Both the position numbers and the translations under genes were made by a program. A stretch of DNA of 64,000 nt, taken from Herbiconiux flava (GTDB taxonomy: Bacteria > Actinomycetota > Actinomycetes > Actinomycetales > Microbacteriaceae). A model generated the notes under the pieces. It was not told where the DNA came from. It saw nothing but the letters and a program-made list of their open reading frames with translations, and made no database searches. This document shows positions 26,765 through 35,384 of this stretch, one piece after another. Within the stretch, counting starts at the first letter, position 1, and each line of letters opens with the position of its first letter. The stretch covers positions 682,001 through 746,000 of the forward strand of contig NZ_JACCBM010000001.1 of assembly GCF_013409865.1 (NCBI RefSeq), read 5' to 3'.

Positions 26765-29053
26765 ATGCAGAAGCGAACCATCTCTAGCGACATCGTCGTC
26801 GTGGGCGGAGGACTGGCCGGTGTATCGGCCGCCGTCGCCGCGGCACGGCTGGGCGCATCCGTCTCCCTGATCAGCAACAGGCCCGTCCTCGGCGGCAACT
26901 CCTCGAGCGAGGTGCGCGTGTGGGTGGTCGGCGCCACCGCACACGGACACCAGCGCTTCGCCCGCGAGACGGGCATCATGGGTGAGCTCTTCCTCGAGAA
27001 CCAGTACCGCAACCCCGAGGGCAACCCCTACTACTGGGATCAGGTGGTGCTCGATCTCGTGCGCGCGGAACCGAACCTCACCCTGCACCTGAACACCGAC
27101 GTGCGTGAGATCCGGATGCACGAACCCGCCGGCACCGAGGAGCCCGCCGCCATCGCGTCCGTCACAGGCTGGACCATGGGCAGCGAGATCGAGACCACCT
27201 TCGAGGCCCCGATCTTCCTCGACTGCACCGGCGACGGACTCGTGGGCCACCTCGCCGGTGCGCCGTACCGCATCGGCCGTGAAGCCCGCCACGAGCACGG
27301 CGAGAGCTGGGCGCCCGAGGAGGCAGACGGCGAGCTGCTCGGCAATTCGATCTTCTTCTACACGAAGGACACCGGGCGGCCGTCGAAGTACGTCGCGCCC
27401 AGCATCGCGAAGGACATCGCGGCCACACCGATCCTGCGCAACCGAGTCATCCGCACGGGTGACAACGGCTGCGACTACTGGTGGATCGAATGGGGCGGCG
27501 AGCTCGACACCGTCTCCGACAACGAACGGATCCGCGACGAACTGTGGTCGGTGGTCTTCGGCATCTGGGACCACGTGAAGAACTCGGGCGACTTCGACGC
27601 CGACACGCTCAGCCTGGAGTGGGTGGGTTCGGTGCCCGGCAAGCGCGAGTACCGACGGTTCGTGGGTGACTACACCCTCACTCAGAACGACATCGTCGAG
27701 CAGCGGGAGTTCGACGACGCGGTGGCGTTCGGCGGCTGGTCGATCGACCTGCACCCGGTGCAGGGCGTGTACTCCGAGACGGCGGGTGCCGAGCAGCGCC
27801 ACCCGGCCGGCACCTACGGCATCCCGTACCGCTCGCTCTACTCCGCCACGGTGCCGAACCTGCTGTTCGCCGGCCGCGACATCTCGGCCTCGCACATCGC
27901 CTTCGGGTCGACACGGGTGATGGCCACGTGCTCCACGCTCGGCCAGGCGGCCGGCACCGCGGCGGCGCTCGCGGTGTCCCTCGGCGTGACGCCCCGCGAA
28001 CTCGGCGCGCACCACCTCGACCGTCTGCGGCAGACCCTGGCCCGGGAGGACGCCCCGGTCGTGGGTCTTCGCGCCGACGACCCCGACGACCTCGCACCGT
28101 CGGCGACGATCACCGCCTCGAACGCCCTGACCACGCTCGGCGCCTCGTCGGAAGCGGGCTTCGAGCCCTACCCCCTCACGCGGGACGTGGGACTGCTGCT
28201 GCCCGTCGACCCCGCCCTCGACTCCGTGACCTTCGAGCTCGACAGCGAGCACGACACCGAGGTGACCATGGAACTCTGGGGAACCGGGCGACCGCAGAAC
28301 TACGTCCCCCTCGACCACGTGCTCACCCGCACCGTGCCGGTCGCCGCGGGGTCGGGCACGGCTACCGCCCGATTCGACTGGCACCCCTCGACACCGCAGA
28401 ACGCGGTGATCGTGCTGCGCGCAGCACCCGGCGTCTCGGCCCGACTGGTCGGCGAGCGCCCCTACGGCGTGCTCGCCCTCGAGCACCGGCTCGCCGGCGA
28501 CCTGCCTTTCGACGAGCACATCCCGGAGGCGGCGGGCGACCCCGTGCTCGACTGGGTCGCCCGTGGGCTCCGCCACCGCGGCTTCGCGTTCTCAGCGACT
28601 CCGGCCACGCACGCGTATCGGCCGGAACGGATCACCGACGGCCTGCAACGCCCCTACGGTGGGCCCCACCTCTGGGCGACGCCGTCGACGGCCCCCGGAC
28701 TGGCGTCGCCGGAGCACGTGCAGCTCACGTGGGCGCATCCGGTGACCATCGCCTCGGTGCGGCTCGTGTTCAACGACGACGTCGACGAGGACCTGATCAA
28801 CCTGCACCACCACCGCACCGACTTCGACGTGGTCCCCGAGCTCGTCACCGACTACCGGCTCGAGGCCTGCATCGACGGCGCCTGGCAGACGCTCGCCGAG
28901 GTGACGGGCAACCGGCAGCGTCACCGGGTGCACCACGTCGGCCCGGTGACGACGGATGCGCTGCGACTCGTCTGCCTTGCGACGGGAGGAGCGGCGTACG
29001 CCTCGGTGAGCGCCGTGAAGGCCTACCCGGTCGCCGTCGGCCGGGAGCGATAG
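26765..29053 (+). CDS. FAD-dependent oxidoreductase with C-terminal beta-sandwich-like region
   Basis: 762 residues. ISSDIVVVGGGLAGVSAAVAAARLGASVSLI (6-36) is the FAD dinucleotide fold; VLGGNSSSEVRVWV and EDFxG-like FLDCTGDGLVGHLAGA fit the FAD_oxidored (PF12831) family, and LFAGRDISASHIAFGSTRVMATCSTLGQAAGTAAALA near 370-405 is its C-terminal FAD motif. From ~residue 610 a second domain (ITDGLQRPYGGPHLW, VQLTWAHPVTIASVRLVF, DYRLEACIDGAWQTLAEV) resembles discoidin/carbohydrate-binding beta sandwiches. No signal peptide, so cytoplasmic. The neighbours (transporter, epimerase, IclR) suggest oxidation of an imported sugar-like or acidic compound; the reaction is unknown. Confidence 0.82.
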   Translation: MQKRTISSDIVVVGGGLAGVSAAVAAARLGASVSLISNRPVLGGNSSSEVRVWVVGATAHGHQRFARETGIMGELFLENQYRNPEGNPYYWDQVVLDLVRAEPNLTLHLNTDVREIRMHEPAGTEEPAAIASVTGWTMGSEIETTFEAPIFLDCTGDGLVGHLAGAPYRIGREARHEHGESWAPEEADGELLGNSIFFYTKDTGRPSKYVAPSIAKDIAATPILRNRVIRTGDNGCDYWWIEWGGELDTVSDNERIRDELWSVVFGIWDHVKNSGDFDADTLSLEWVGSVPGKREYRRFVGDYTLTQNDIVEQREFDDAVAFGGWSIDLHPVQGVYSETAGAEQRHPAGTYGIPYRSLYSATVPNLLFAGRDISASHIAFGSTRVMATCSTLGQAAGTAAALAVSLGVTPRELGAHHLDRLRQTLAREDAPVVGLRADDPDDLAPSATITASNALTTLGASSEAGFEPYPLTRDVGLLLPVDPALDSVTFELDSEHDTEVTMELWGTGRPQNYVPLDHVLTRTVPVAAGSGTATARFDWHPSTPQNAVIVLRAAPGVSARLVGERPYGVLALEHRLAGDLPFDEHIPEAAGDPVLDWVARGLRHRGFAFSATPATHAYRPERITDGLQRPYGGPHLWATPSTAPGLASPEHVQLTWAHPVTIASVRLVFNDDVDEDLINLHHHRTDFDVVPELVTDYRLEACIDGAWQTLAEVTGNRQRHRVHHVGPVTTDALRLVCLATGGAAYASVSAVKAYPVAVGRER

Positions 29054-29063
29054 AGTTCCCGAC

Positions 29064-29849
29064 ATGGCCGGAGAGGTGCAGCAGGGGATCGGACGGGCCG
29101 CCGCCGTGCTGACCGCCCTCGGCGACGCGAAGTCGGGGGCGCTCCGAGCGAGCGACATCGCACGCGCCATCGGCCTCGGGGCGTCGACCACCGCCCGGCT
29201 GCTGGCCTCGCTCGAGGAGCTCGGCTACGTGAGGCGCGAACGGGACACCCAGCTCTATGCGATCGGCACGGCCATCCTGTCGCTGGGATCACAGGCCCTG
29301 AACCACAACCCGGTGCACCGGGAGTCGCGAGCGGCAGCCGAAGCGCTCGCCCAGCGCACGGGTCTCAGCGTGAACGTCGGAGTCCTCGACGGAACGAGCC
29401 TGGTCTACCTGTGCCACTTCGAGGGAGCGCTCGCACCCAAGTCGCACACCATGGTGGGCATGCGGCAGCCGCTGCACGCCTCGGGGCTCGGGAAGTGCCT
29501 GCTGTTCGATCTCGACGAGGCCGGGCGACGGGCCCTGCTCGGCGACGAACTCGAGCGGTACACCGTGCACACGCTCGTCGACCACGCCGCATTGACCGCC
29601 GCTCTCGCCGAGTCGGCCGAACGCGGATACTGCACCGAGAACCAGGAGCTCGCCCTCGGACGGCTGTCGATCGCGGCGCCGGTTCGAGACGCCGACGGGC
29701 GGGTCGTCGCGGGCATCTCGGTCTCGGGCCGGCTGTCGGTGGTGCGCGAACTCGACCACGAGCAATTGGCCGAGCAGCTGATCGAGACAGCCGACCGCAT
29801 CAGCGTCGGACTCGGCATGATCTCGGCTGTGCCCACCGCCGCGCGCTGA
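29064..29849 (+). CDS. IclR family transcriptional regulator
   Basis: 261 residues. N-terminal winged helix (GIGRAAAVLTALGDAKSGALRASDIARAIGLGASTTARLLASLEELGYVRRERDTQLYAIG, residues 7-66) and the IclR effector domain (HYHxx-like AEALAQRTGLSVNVGVLDGTSLVYLCHFEGA, GMRQPLHASGLGKCLLFDLDE, ENQELALGRLSIAAPVRDADGRVVAGISVSG). Such regulators sense small carboxylic or aromatic metabolites. The -10 TAGAGT at 29051-29056 overlaps the stop codon of the FAD oxidoreductase, with the ATG seven bases on, so it has its own promoter in addition to any read-through. Confidence 0.93.
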   Translation: MAGEVQQGIGRAAAVLTALGDAKSGALRASDIARAIGLGASTTARLLASLEELGYVRRERDTQLYAIGTAILSLGSQALNHNPVHRESRAAAEALAQRTGLSVNVGVLDGTSLVYLCHFEGALAPKSHTMVGMRQPLHASGLGKCLLFDLDEAGRRALLGDELERYTVHTLVDHAALTAALAESAERGYCTENQELALGRLSIAAPVRDADGRVVAGISVSGRLSVVRELDHEQLAEQLIETADRISVGLGMISAVPTAAR

Positions 29850-29860
29850 GCGCTCAGGGC

Positions 29861-29906
29861 CGGATGCGCGGCGGCACGCTCCCGAGGGGCGGCGGCCGCG
29901 CATCCG
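29861..29906. terminator. Inverted repeat between convergent genes
   Basis: CGGATGCGCGGC (29861-29872) and GCCGCGCATCCG (29895-29906) are perfect 12-bp arms around a 22-nt GC-rich loop, after the IclR stop and before the convergent small membrane gene. Probable bidirectional terminator. Confidence 0.7.
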
Positions 29907-29911
29907 CTCGG

Positions 29912-30049
29912 CTAGCGCTGCCCGCGGTACAGGCGAAGCAGCACGATCACCGAGACCCACACGATCGCGAGGGTCGCGAGGCCCAGCAGGCCGATGTAGA
30001 ACATCTCGAGCCAGAAGTACGGGTCCGGCGCCGTCTCGGTCATCATCAT
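29912..30049 (-). CDS. Single-pass small membrane protein (43-45 aa)
   Basis: Three consecutive ATG codons (30049, 30046, 30043) begin MTETAPDPYFWLEMFYIG, followed by one hydrophobic helix (LLGLATLAIVWVSVIVLL) and the basic end RLYRGQR, i.e. N-out/C-in or reverse topology with positive C-terminus. Codon use matches neighbours. Divergent from the threonine-aldolase-type gene. No family recognised; could be an accessory subunit or a regulator of a membrane complex. Confidence 0.6.
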   Translation of the reverse strand: MMMTETAPDPYFWLEMFYIGLLGLATLAIVWVSVIVLLRLYRGQR

Positions 30050-30142
30050 GCTCGCGAACCTACGCCTCGGCGGCTCGGCCGACACCCCCTTGCGCCGACC
30101 CGTCTGCGCCGACCCCTCGTTTCCGGATGGCAGAATCGTCAG

Positions 30143-31204
30143 GTGACCGAGACTCTGCACGATCTGGACTACCGCGGCTTCGCATCCGACAACTACGCCG
30201 GCGCCCACCCCGAGGTGCTCGAGGCCATCGCCCGCGCCAACGGCGGGCACCAGGTGGCCTACGGCGAGGACGTCTACACCGCCGAGCTGCAGAAGGTCAT
30301 CAAGGGCCACTTCGGAGGCCAGGCCGAGGCGTTCCCCGTGTTCAACGGCACCGGCGCGAATGTCGTCGGCCTGCAGTCGATGCTGCCCCGCTGGGGTGCG
30401 GTGGTGTGCTCGACGACCGCGCACATCCACACCGACGAGAACGCCGCCCCCGAGCGCGTCGCCGGCCTGAAGCTGCTCACCGTTCCGACGCCCGACGGCA
30501 AGCTCACACCCGAGCTGATCGACGTCGAGGCCTGGGGCTGGGGCGACGAGCACCGCGCGCAGCCGCTCACCGTCTCGATCACGCAGACCACCGAGCTCGG
30601 CACCGCCTACACGCCCGATGAGATCGCCGCGATCAGTTCGCACGCTCATTCGCTGGGCATGACCGTTCACCTCGACGGCTCGCGCATCTCGAACGCGGCC
30701 GCGTCGCTGGGCGTGCCCCTCCGCGAGTTCACGACGGATGCCGGGGTCGACGTTCTGTCGCTCGGCGGCACCAAGAACGGACTGCTGTACGGCGAGGCGG
30801 TGGTGGTGCTGAATCCGGATGCGGTGGCTGGCATCCCCTTCCTCCGCAAGCTCGACATGCAGCTCACCTCGAAGATGCGCTTCGTGTCGGCGCAGCTGAT
30901 CGCGCTCTACGGCTCAGACCTCTGGCTGCGCTCGGCCTCGCACGCCAACGCGATGGCGGCGCGACTGCGGGCGGCCGTCGTCGACCTGCCCGGCGTGACC
31001 CTCACGCAGGAGACGCAGTCGAACGCCGTGTTCGCCATCGTGCCGCCCGGGGTGGCCGACGCGGTGCGCTCGTCGTATCGGTTCTACGACTGGAACGCCG
31101 CCGCCGGCGAGGTGCGATGGATGTGCGCCTTCGACACCACCGAGGCCGACGTCGACGGGTTCGCGGCGGCGCTGCGGTCAGCGCTGGCGGCTCAGTCGTC
31201 GTAG
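30143..31204 (+). CDS. Threonine aldolase-family PLP enzyme (beta-eliminating lyase fold)
   Basis: 353 residues from GTG 30143, six bases after CAGAAT, a leaderless pattern; no ribosome site. FASDNYAGAHPEVLEAI at the N-terminus, AFPVFNGTGANVVGL, HIHTDENAAPE, HLDGSRISNAAASLGV and SLGGTKNGLLYGEAVV with the PLP lysine K211 define the low-specificity L-threonine aldolase group of fold-type I enzymes, cleaving beta-hydroxy-alpha-amino acids to glycine and an aldehyde. Length is typical (~340-350). Its 3' end overlaps the convergent membrane protein gene by 13 bp. Confidence 0.9.
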   Translation: MTETLHDLDYRGFASDNYAGAHPEVLEAIARANGGHQVAYGEDVYTAELQKVIKGHFGGQAEAFPVFNGTGANVVGLQSMLPRWGAVVCSTTAHIHTDENAAPERVAGLKLLTVPTPDGKLTPELIDVEAWGWGDEHRAQPLTVSITQTTELGTAYTPDEIAAISSHAHSLGMTVHLDGSRISNAAASLGVPLREFTTDAGVDVLSLGGTKNGLLYGEAVVVLNPDAVAGIPFLRKLDMQLTSKMRFVSAQLIALYGSDLWLRSASHANAMAARLRAAVVDLPGVTLTQETQSNAVFAIVPPGVADAVRSSYRFYDWNAAAGEVRWMCAFDTTEADVDGFAAALRSALAAQSS

Positions 31205-31779
31205 ACCGAGTCGGGCGTGCATCCGGGCGGCTCGGAGTTGCCGCTGAGGGTGAACTCACCGCAGGTCATGAACCGTGCCTGGTTCGCGCCCAGCAGGAAC
31301 GACGCCACCGCGACGAAGGCGACCACGCCGATCACCACGAGACGGCGGCGCGGCGACACCTCCTCGCCGAACTCGGGCCAGATGATGCGGGCGAGCACCC
31401 ACACGGTCGTCGGCACCGCGAGCACCGCCACCAGGGCGCCCAGCACCGCCACCACGAGCGTCGCCACGTCGGACGCATCGGGCTGCACGACGAAGTTCGC
31501 CGCCAGGTAGAGGCTCGGCGCGAGCAGCGCCGCCGCCCGCCACCACCGCCGCCGACTGCGGCCGAAGAACACCACCACGAAGAACGCGCCGGTCGCGGCC
31601 GCCCAGATCGTCAGCAGCTGGTCGAAGAAGAAGTCGCCCCAGGCGCCGAGCGTGAAAGCCGGCCACCAGACGGCGGCGCACATGCCCACGACGATCACGC
31701 CGGCGATGCGGGCGGCCTTGGCGTCATCGCGGTCGTGGCTCTTGTCCACGGGGGTTCCGGATGCTCGTGCCTCACTCAC
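31192..31779 (-). CDS. Hypothetical membrane protein, five or so helices
   Basis: 195 residues from GTG 31779, six bases after TACCGT (leaderless pattern). A charged, Lys/Asp-rich N-terminus (VDKSHDRDDAKAARIA) is followed by hydrophobic segments around residues 27-45, 50-72, 82-98, 105-135 and 146-165, then a short tail with two cysteines (FMTCGEFTLSGNSEPPGCTP) that could form a disulfide outside the membrane. No known family recognised. Divergent from the copper ATPase gene but with a separate promoter. Confidence 0.65.
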   Translation of the reverse strand: MSEARASGTPVDKSHDRDDAKAARIAGVIVVGMCAAVWWPAFTLGAWGDFFFDQLLTIWAAATGAFFVVVFFGRSRRRWWRAAALLAPSLYLAANFVVQPDASDVATLVVAVLGALVAVLAVPTTVWVLARIIWPEFGEEVSPRRRLVVIGVVAFVAVASFLLGANQARFMTCGEFTLSGNSEPPGCTPDSVYDD

Positions 31780-31820
31780 GCGCTCACGGTACCATCGCGC
31801 CCCACCGCGTGGTGCCCACC

Positions 31821-31849
31821 TTGCGGGGTACCCCCCAGGGGTATAGCGT
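31821..31849 (+). promoter_or_regulatory. Copper-ATPase promoter with CsoR operator in its spacer
   Basis: -35 TTGCGG (31821-31826), 17-bp spacer, -10 TAGCGT (31844-31849), then seven bases to ATG 31857. The spacer holds TACCCCCCAGGGGTA (31829-31843), matching the known CsoR site form TACCCC-N-GGGGTA. Apo-CsoR bound here would directly block RNA polymerase; Cu(I) would release it. Confidence 0.9.
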
Positions 31850-31856
31850 GGATGCC

Positions 31857-34082
31857 ATGCCCGAGCACCAGCACTCCTCCGCGCCCCAGCACGACACGCA
31901 TGACCTCGCCTCCCACGACCCCGCCGGGCACGACCACGGCGGGCACGACCACGGCGGCCACGCGGGCAACGCGGGCAACGACCACGCGGGTCACGCCGGG
32001 CACGACCACGGCGACCACGGCGGCCACGGCGGCCACGACCACTCCGGCCACGTCGCGATGTTCCGCCGCCTGTTCTGGGTGATGCTCGTCGTCGCCGTGC
32101 CGGTGGTCGCCTTCAGCAGCATGTTCGCGATGATCCTCGGCTACGAGCTGCCGGCCGACGGCCCCACGACCTTCATCTCCCCGATCCTCGGCACCGTCAT
32201 GTTCGTCATCGGCGGCCGCCCCTTCCTCACCGGCGGCGTCGACGAACTGCGCGCCAAGCAGCCCGGCATGATGCTGCTGATCGCCCTCGCGATCACCGTC
32301 GCCTTCCTCGCCAGCTGGGGCGCCACCCTCGGCCTGCTCGACCACCAGCTCGACTTCTGGTGGGAGCTCGCGCTGCTGATCGTGATCATGCTCCTCGGCC
32401 ACTGGATCGAGATGCGCTCCCTCGCCCAGACCACCTCCGCCCTCGACTCCCTGGCCGCCCTCCTCCCCGACGAGGCCGAGCGCGTCGACACCGACGGCTC
32501 CACCACGACCGTCGCCCCCGCCGACCTCGTCGTCGGCGACCTGGTGATCGTGCGCCCCGGCGGCCGCGTCCCCGCCGACGGCGAGATCACCGAGGGCACC
32601 GCGGATCTCGACGAGTCCATGATCACCGGCGAGTCCAAGCCCGTCACCCGCGGCCCCGGCGCCCACGTCGTCGCCGGAACCGTCGCCACCGACACCGCCC
32701 TGCGCATCCGCGTCACCGCCGTCGGCGACGACACCGCCCTGGCCGGCATCCAGCGCCTGGTCACCGAGGCGCAGAACTCGAGTTCGCGCGCCCAGCGCAT
32801 CGCCGACGTCGCCGCCGGCTGGCTGTTCTGGTTCGCCCTCGGATCCGCGATCATCACGGCCATCGTCTGGACGCTCGTCGGCAGCCCCGACGACGCCGTC
32901 ATCCGCACCATCACCGTGCTCGTCATCGCCTGCCCGCACGCCCTCGGCCTCGCCATTCCGCTGGTCGTCTCGATCGCCACCGAACGCGCCGCGAAGGCGG
33001 GCATCCTGGTCAAGGACCGCCTCGCCCTCGAGACCATGCGCACCGTCGACACCGTGCTCTTCGACAAGACCGGCACCCTCACCAAGGGCGCCCCCGTCGT
33101 CACCTCCATCACCCCGGCCCCCGGCGTCGACGAGTCCGACGTCCTGGCCCTGGCGGCCGCCGCCGAATCCGACAGCGAGCACCCCCTCGCCCGAGCGATC
33201 GTCGAGGCGGGCCGGATGCGCGGCCTCACCCTCCCGCCCGCCACCGCCTTCTCCTCCTCCCCAGCGGTCGGCGTCTCGGCCCGCATCACCGACACCGCGG
33301 GCCACACCGCGACCGTGCACGTGGGCGGCCCCCGCCTGCTCGAGGAGCACGCCGCGCATCCGCTCGCATCGCCCTCCTGGGGCGTCGAGGCCACCAGCGA
33401 CACCGTGCTGCACGTGCTGCGTGACCACGAGGTGATCGGCCGGATCACGCTCGCCGACGAGATCCGCCCCGAGTCGCGCGCCGCGGTCGACGAGCTGCGC
33501 CGGCAGGGCGTCGAGGTCGTCATGATCACGGGTGACGCGGAGCCCGTGGCCCAGGCGGTGGCCGCAGAGCTCGGCATCACCCGTGTGTTCGCCGGCGTGC
33601 GCCCCGAGGACAAGGCGGCCAAGGTCGCCGAGCTGCAGGCCGAGGGCCGCAAGGTCGCGATGGTCGGCGACGGCGTGAACGACGCGCCCGCCCTCGCCCG
33701 CGCCGACGTCGGCATCGCGATCGGCGCCGGAACCGACGTCGCCATCGCCTCCGCCGGGGTCATCCTGGCGAGCGACGACCCGCGATCGGTGCTGTCGGTC
33801 ATCCGCCTCTCGAAGGCGGGCTACCGCAAGATGACCCAGAACCTCTGGTGGGCCGCCGGCTACAACCTGCTGTCGGTGCCGTTGGCTGCCGGAGTGCTGG
33901 CGCCCGTCGGCTTCATCCTGCCGATGTCGGTCGGCGCGATCCTGATGTCGCTGTCGACGATCATCGTGGCCCTCAACGCGCAGCTCCTCCGCCGCCTCGA
34001 CCTCCGGCCCGCGCCCCTGCCCGTGACCAGCGCCTCCTCCAGGGCGACCGTGGACCGGACTTCGACGAGAATCGACGCATGA
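31857..34082 (+). CDS. copB: CopB-type copper-translocating P1B-ATPase
   Basis: 741 residues from ATG 31857. The first ~62 residues are His-rich (over 20 histidines in HDHGGH-type repeats), replacing the usual CxxC metal domains. Then eight helices, the TGES actuator (about 257-260), the membrane metal site CPH at 359-361 (LVIACPHALGLAIP), phosphorylation D403 in DKTGTLT, an HP motif (SDSEHPLARAI) and the hinge GDGVNDAPALARAD. CPH rather than CPC identifies CopB-type pumps exporting copper (Cu+/Cu2+, possibly Ag+) from the cytoplasm. Controlled by the CsoR encoded immediately downstream; stop and CsoR start overlap. Confidence 0.93.
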   Translation: MPEHQHSSAPQHDTHDLASHDPAGHDHGGHDHGGHAGNAGNDHAGHAGHDHGDHGGHGGHDHSGHVAMFRRLFWVMLVVAVPVVAFSSMFAMILGYELPADGPTTFISPILGTVMFVIGGRPFLTGGVDELRAKQPGMMLLIALAITVAFLASWGATLGLLDHQLDFWWELALLIVIMLLGHWIEMRSLAQTTSALDSLAALLPDEAERVDTDGSTTTVAPADLVVGDLVIVRPGGRVPADGEITEGTADLDESMITGESKPVTRGPGAHVVAGTVATDTALRIRVTAVGDDTALAGIQRLVTEAQNSSSRAQRIADVAAGWLFWFALGSAIITAIVWTLVGSPDDAVIRTITVLVIACPHALGLAIPLVVSIATERAAKAGILVKDRLALETMRTVDTVLFDKTGTLTKGAPVVTSITPAPGVDESDVLALAAAAESDSEHPLARAIVEAGRMRGLTLPPATAFSSSPAVGVSARITDTAGHTATVHVGGPRLLEEHAAHPLASPSWGVEATSDTVLHVLRDHEVIGRITLADEIRPESRAAVDELRRQGVEVVMITGDAEPVAQAVAAELGITRVFAGVRPEDKAAKVAELQAEGRKVAMVGDGVNDAPALARADVGIAIGAGTDVAIASAGVILASDDPRSVLSVIRLSKAGYRKMTQNLWWAAGYNLLSVPLAAGVLAPVGFILPMSVGAILMSLSTIIVALNAQLLRRLDLRPAPLPVTSASSRATVDRTSTRIDA

Positions 34083-34432
34083 GCATGTCGGAACCAGCAC
34101 CCGCCTCAACGACCGGCGACACCGTCGCCGCCGACGAGGGCATGCACGCCCATCACGGCTACATCGCCGACAAGACCGCCTACCTCAAGCGCCTCAAGCG
34201 CATCGAGGGCCAGGCGCGCGGCCTGCAGAACATGGTGGACGACGAGAAGTACTGCATCGACATCCTCACCCAGATCTCGGCGATGACGAGCGCCCTCGAG
34301 TCGGTGGCGCTCGGCCTCCTCAATGACCACCTGAACCACTGCGTCGTCGAGGCCGTCGCCGAGGGCGGCCCGGTCGCCGAGCAGAAGCTCAAGGAGGCCA
34401 CCGACGCCATCGCGCGCCTCGTGCGCTCCTGA
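34079..34432 (+). CDS. csoR: Copper-sensing repressor CsoR
   Basis: 117 residues; ATG overlaps the ATPase stop (ATGA). All-helical DUF156 protein: KTAYLKRLKRIEGQARGLQNMVDDEKYCIDILTQISA, then LLNDHLNHCV. The Cu(I) ligands of CsoR map to C59, H84 and C88, i.e. the C-H-C set that distinguishes CsoR from the formaldehyde sensor FrmR and nickel sensor RcnR. It should repress the operon through the palindrome at 31829-31843. The ~25-residue N-terminal extension contains MHAHHGY, which might add a metal contact. Confidence 0.94.
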   Translation: MSMSEPAPASTTGDTVAADEGMHAHHGYIADKTAYLKRLKRIEGQARGLQNMVDDEKYCIDILTQISAMTSALESVALGLLNDHLNHCVVEAVAEGGPVAEQKLKEATDAIARLVRS

Positions 34433-34457
34433 CCCCTCCGCGCCGACACGGAGGTGG
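34433..34457 (+). terminator. Weak hairpin after csoR
   Basis: CCTCCG (34435-34440) and CGGAGG (34449-34454) with 8-nt loop right after the csoR stop codon. Short stem, no U-run, so tentative. Confidence 0.45.
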
Positions 34458-34530
34458 TCGCGTGGGGCGCGCACGTGCATCCGCTCGCTCACTTCAGGCT
34501 GGCTTCAGCCGCCGTCAATAGAGTGAAGTC

Positions 34531-35229
34531 ATGAGCCTGGCGCACGCCGACCCACTGACCCTCACCTCGAACCTCACCGCCGCCGACTCCGGCAGCGCGA
34601 GTCTCGGACCGATCGGCGACTGGGTGGTGGGCCTGATGGAGACGCTGGGCGCCCCCGGGGCCGGCCTCGCCGTGGCGATCGAGAATCTGTTCCCGCCGAT
34701 CCCGAGCGAGGTCATCCTGCCGCTGGCGGGCTTCGCGGCCAGCCGGGGCGACCTGAACGTCGTGGCGGCGATCGTCTTCACCACCATCGGCTCGCTCGTC
34801 GGCGCCCTCGCGCTCTACGGCCTCGGCGCCTGGCTCGGGCGCGACCGCATGCGCACGATCGCGCGGCACATCCCCCTCGTGGACGTCGACGACGTCGACC
34901 GCACCGAGGCCTGGTTCCAGCGCCACGGCCCGAAGGCGGTGTTCTTCGGGCGGATGCTGCCGCTGTTCCGCAGCTTCATCTCGATCCCGGCGGGCATCGA
35001 GCGGATGCACCTGCTCAAGTTCGCCCTGCTCACCACCGCCGGCTCGCTGATCTGGAACACCGTGTTCATCCTCGCGGGGTTCTGGCTGGGCGAGCAGTGG
35101 CACGTGGTGGAGCAGTATGCCGAGATCCTGCAGTACGTGGTGATCGCGGTCGTCGTGGGCGCCGTGTTCTGGTTCGTGGTGAAGCGGGTGCGCAAGCACC
35201 GCGCGGGCCGCACCGACGGCCCGATCTAG
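34531..35229 (+). CDS. DedA family membrane protein
   Basis: 232 residues. NLFPPIPSEVILPLAGFAASRG (about 52-73) is the DedA hallmark, followed by the GSLVGALALYGLGAWLGRD segment and the signature FGRMLPLFRSFISIPAG with the essential arginines, then a helix and a basic tail. DedA proteins are proposed flippases of undecaprenyl phosphate or phosphatidylethanolamine and support membrane potential. Start ATG six bases after TAGAGT (34519-34524). A duplicated TTCAG motif precedes the promoter (34493-34509). Confidence 0.92.
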   Translation: MSLAHADPLTLTSNLTAADSGSASLGPIGDWVVGLMETLGAPGAGLAVAIENLFPPIPSEVILPLAGFAASRGDLNVVAAIVFTTIGSLVGALALYGLGAWLGRDRMRTIARHIPLVDVDDVDRTEAWFQRHGPKAVFFGRMLPLFRSFISIPAGIERMHLLKFALLTTAGSLIWNTVFILAGFWLGEQWHVVEQYAEILQYVVIAVVVGAVFWFVVKRVRKHRAGRTDGPI

Positions 35230-35314
35230 CGCCGGTCTGACGCTCGATCCGGCCCGCCCTCTCGCCACCTTGCAGCGGGAATAGGGCGAGCGGATGCCGC
35301 GTTCCACCCCTCAT

Positions 35315-35330
35315 CCGGACTGAAGTCCGG
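35315..35330. promoter_or_regulatory. Perfect palindrome upstream of nitroreductase
   Basis: CCGGAC-TGAA-GTCCGG, 6-bp perfect arms and 4-nt spacer, 55 bp before the start codon. Read on the minus strand it gives AACCGGACT-N3-GTCCG, identical over those positions to the site at 4822-4838 between the FMN reductase and TetR genes. Confidence 0.75.
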
Positions 35331-35384
35331 TTACGACCGCACGACGAGGTGCGGCACTCCCCACCTCGACGAACGGACACCACC

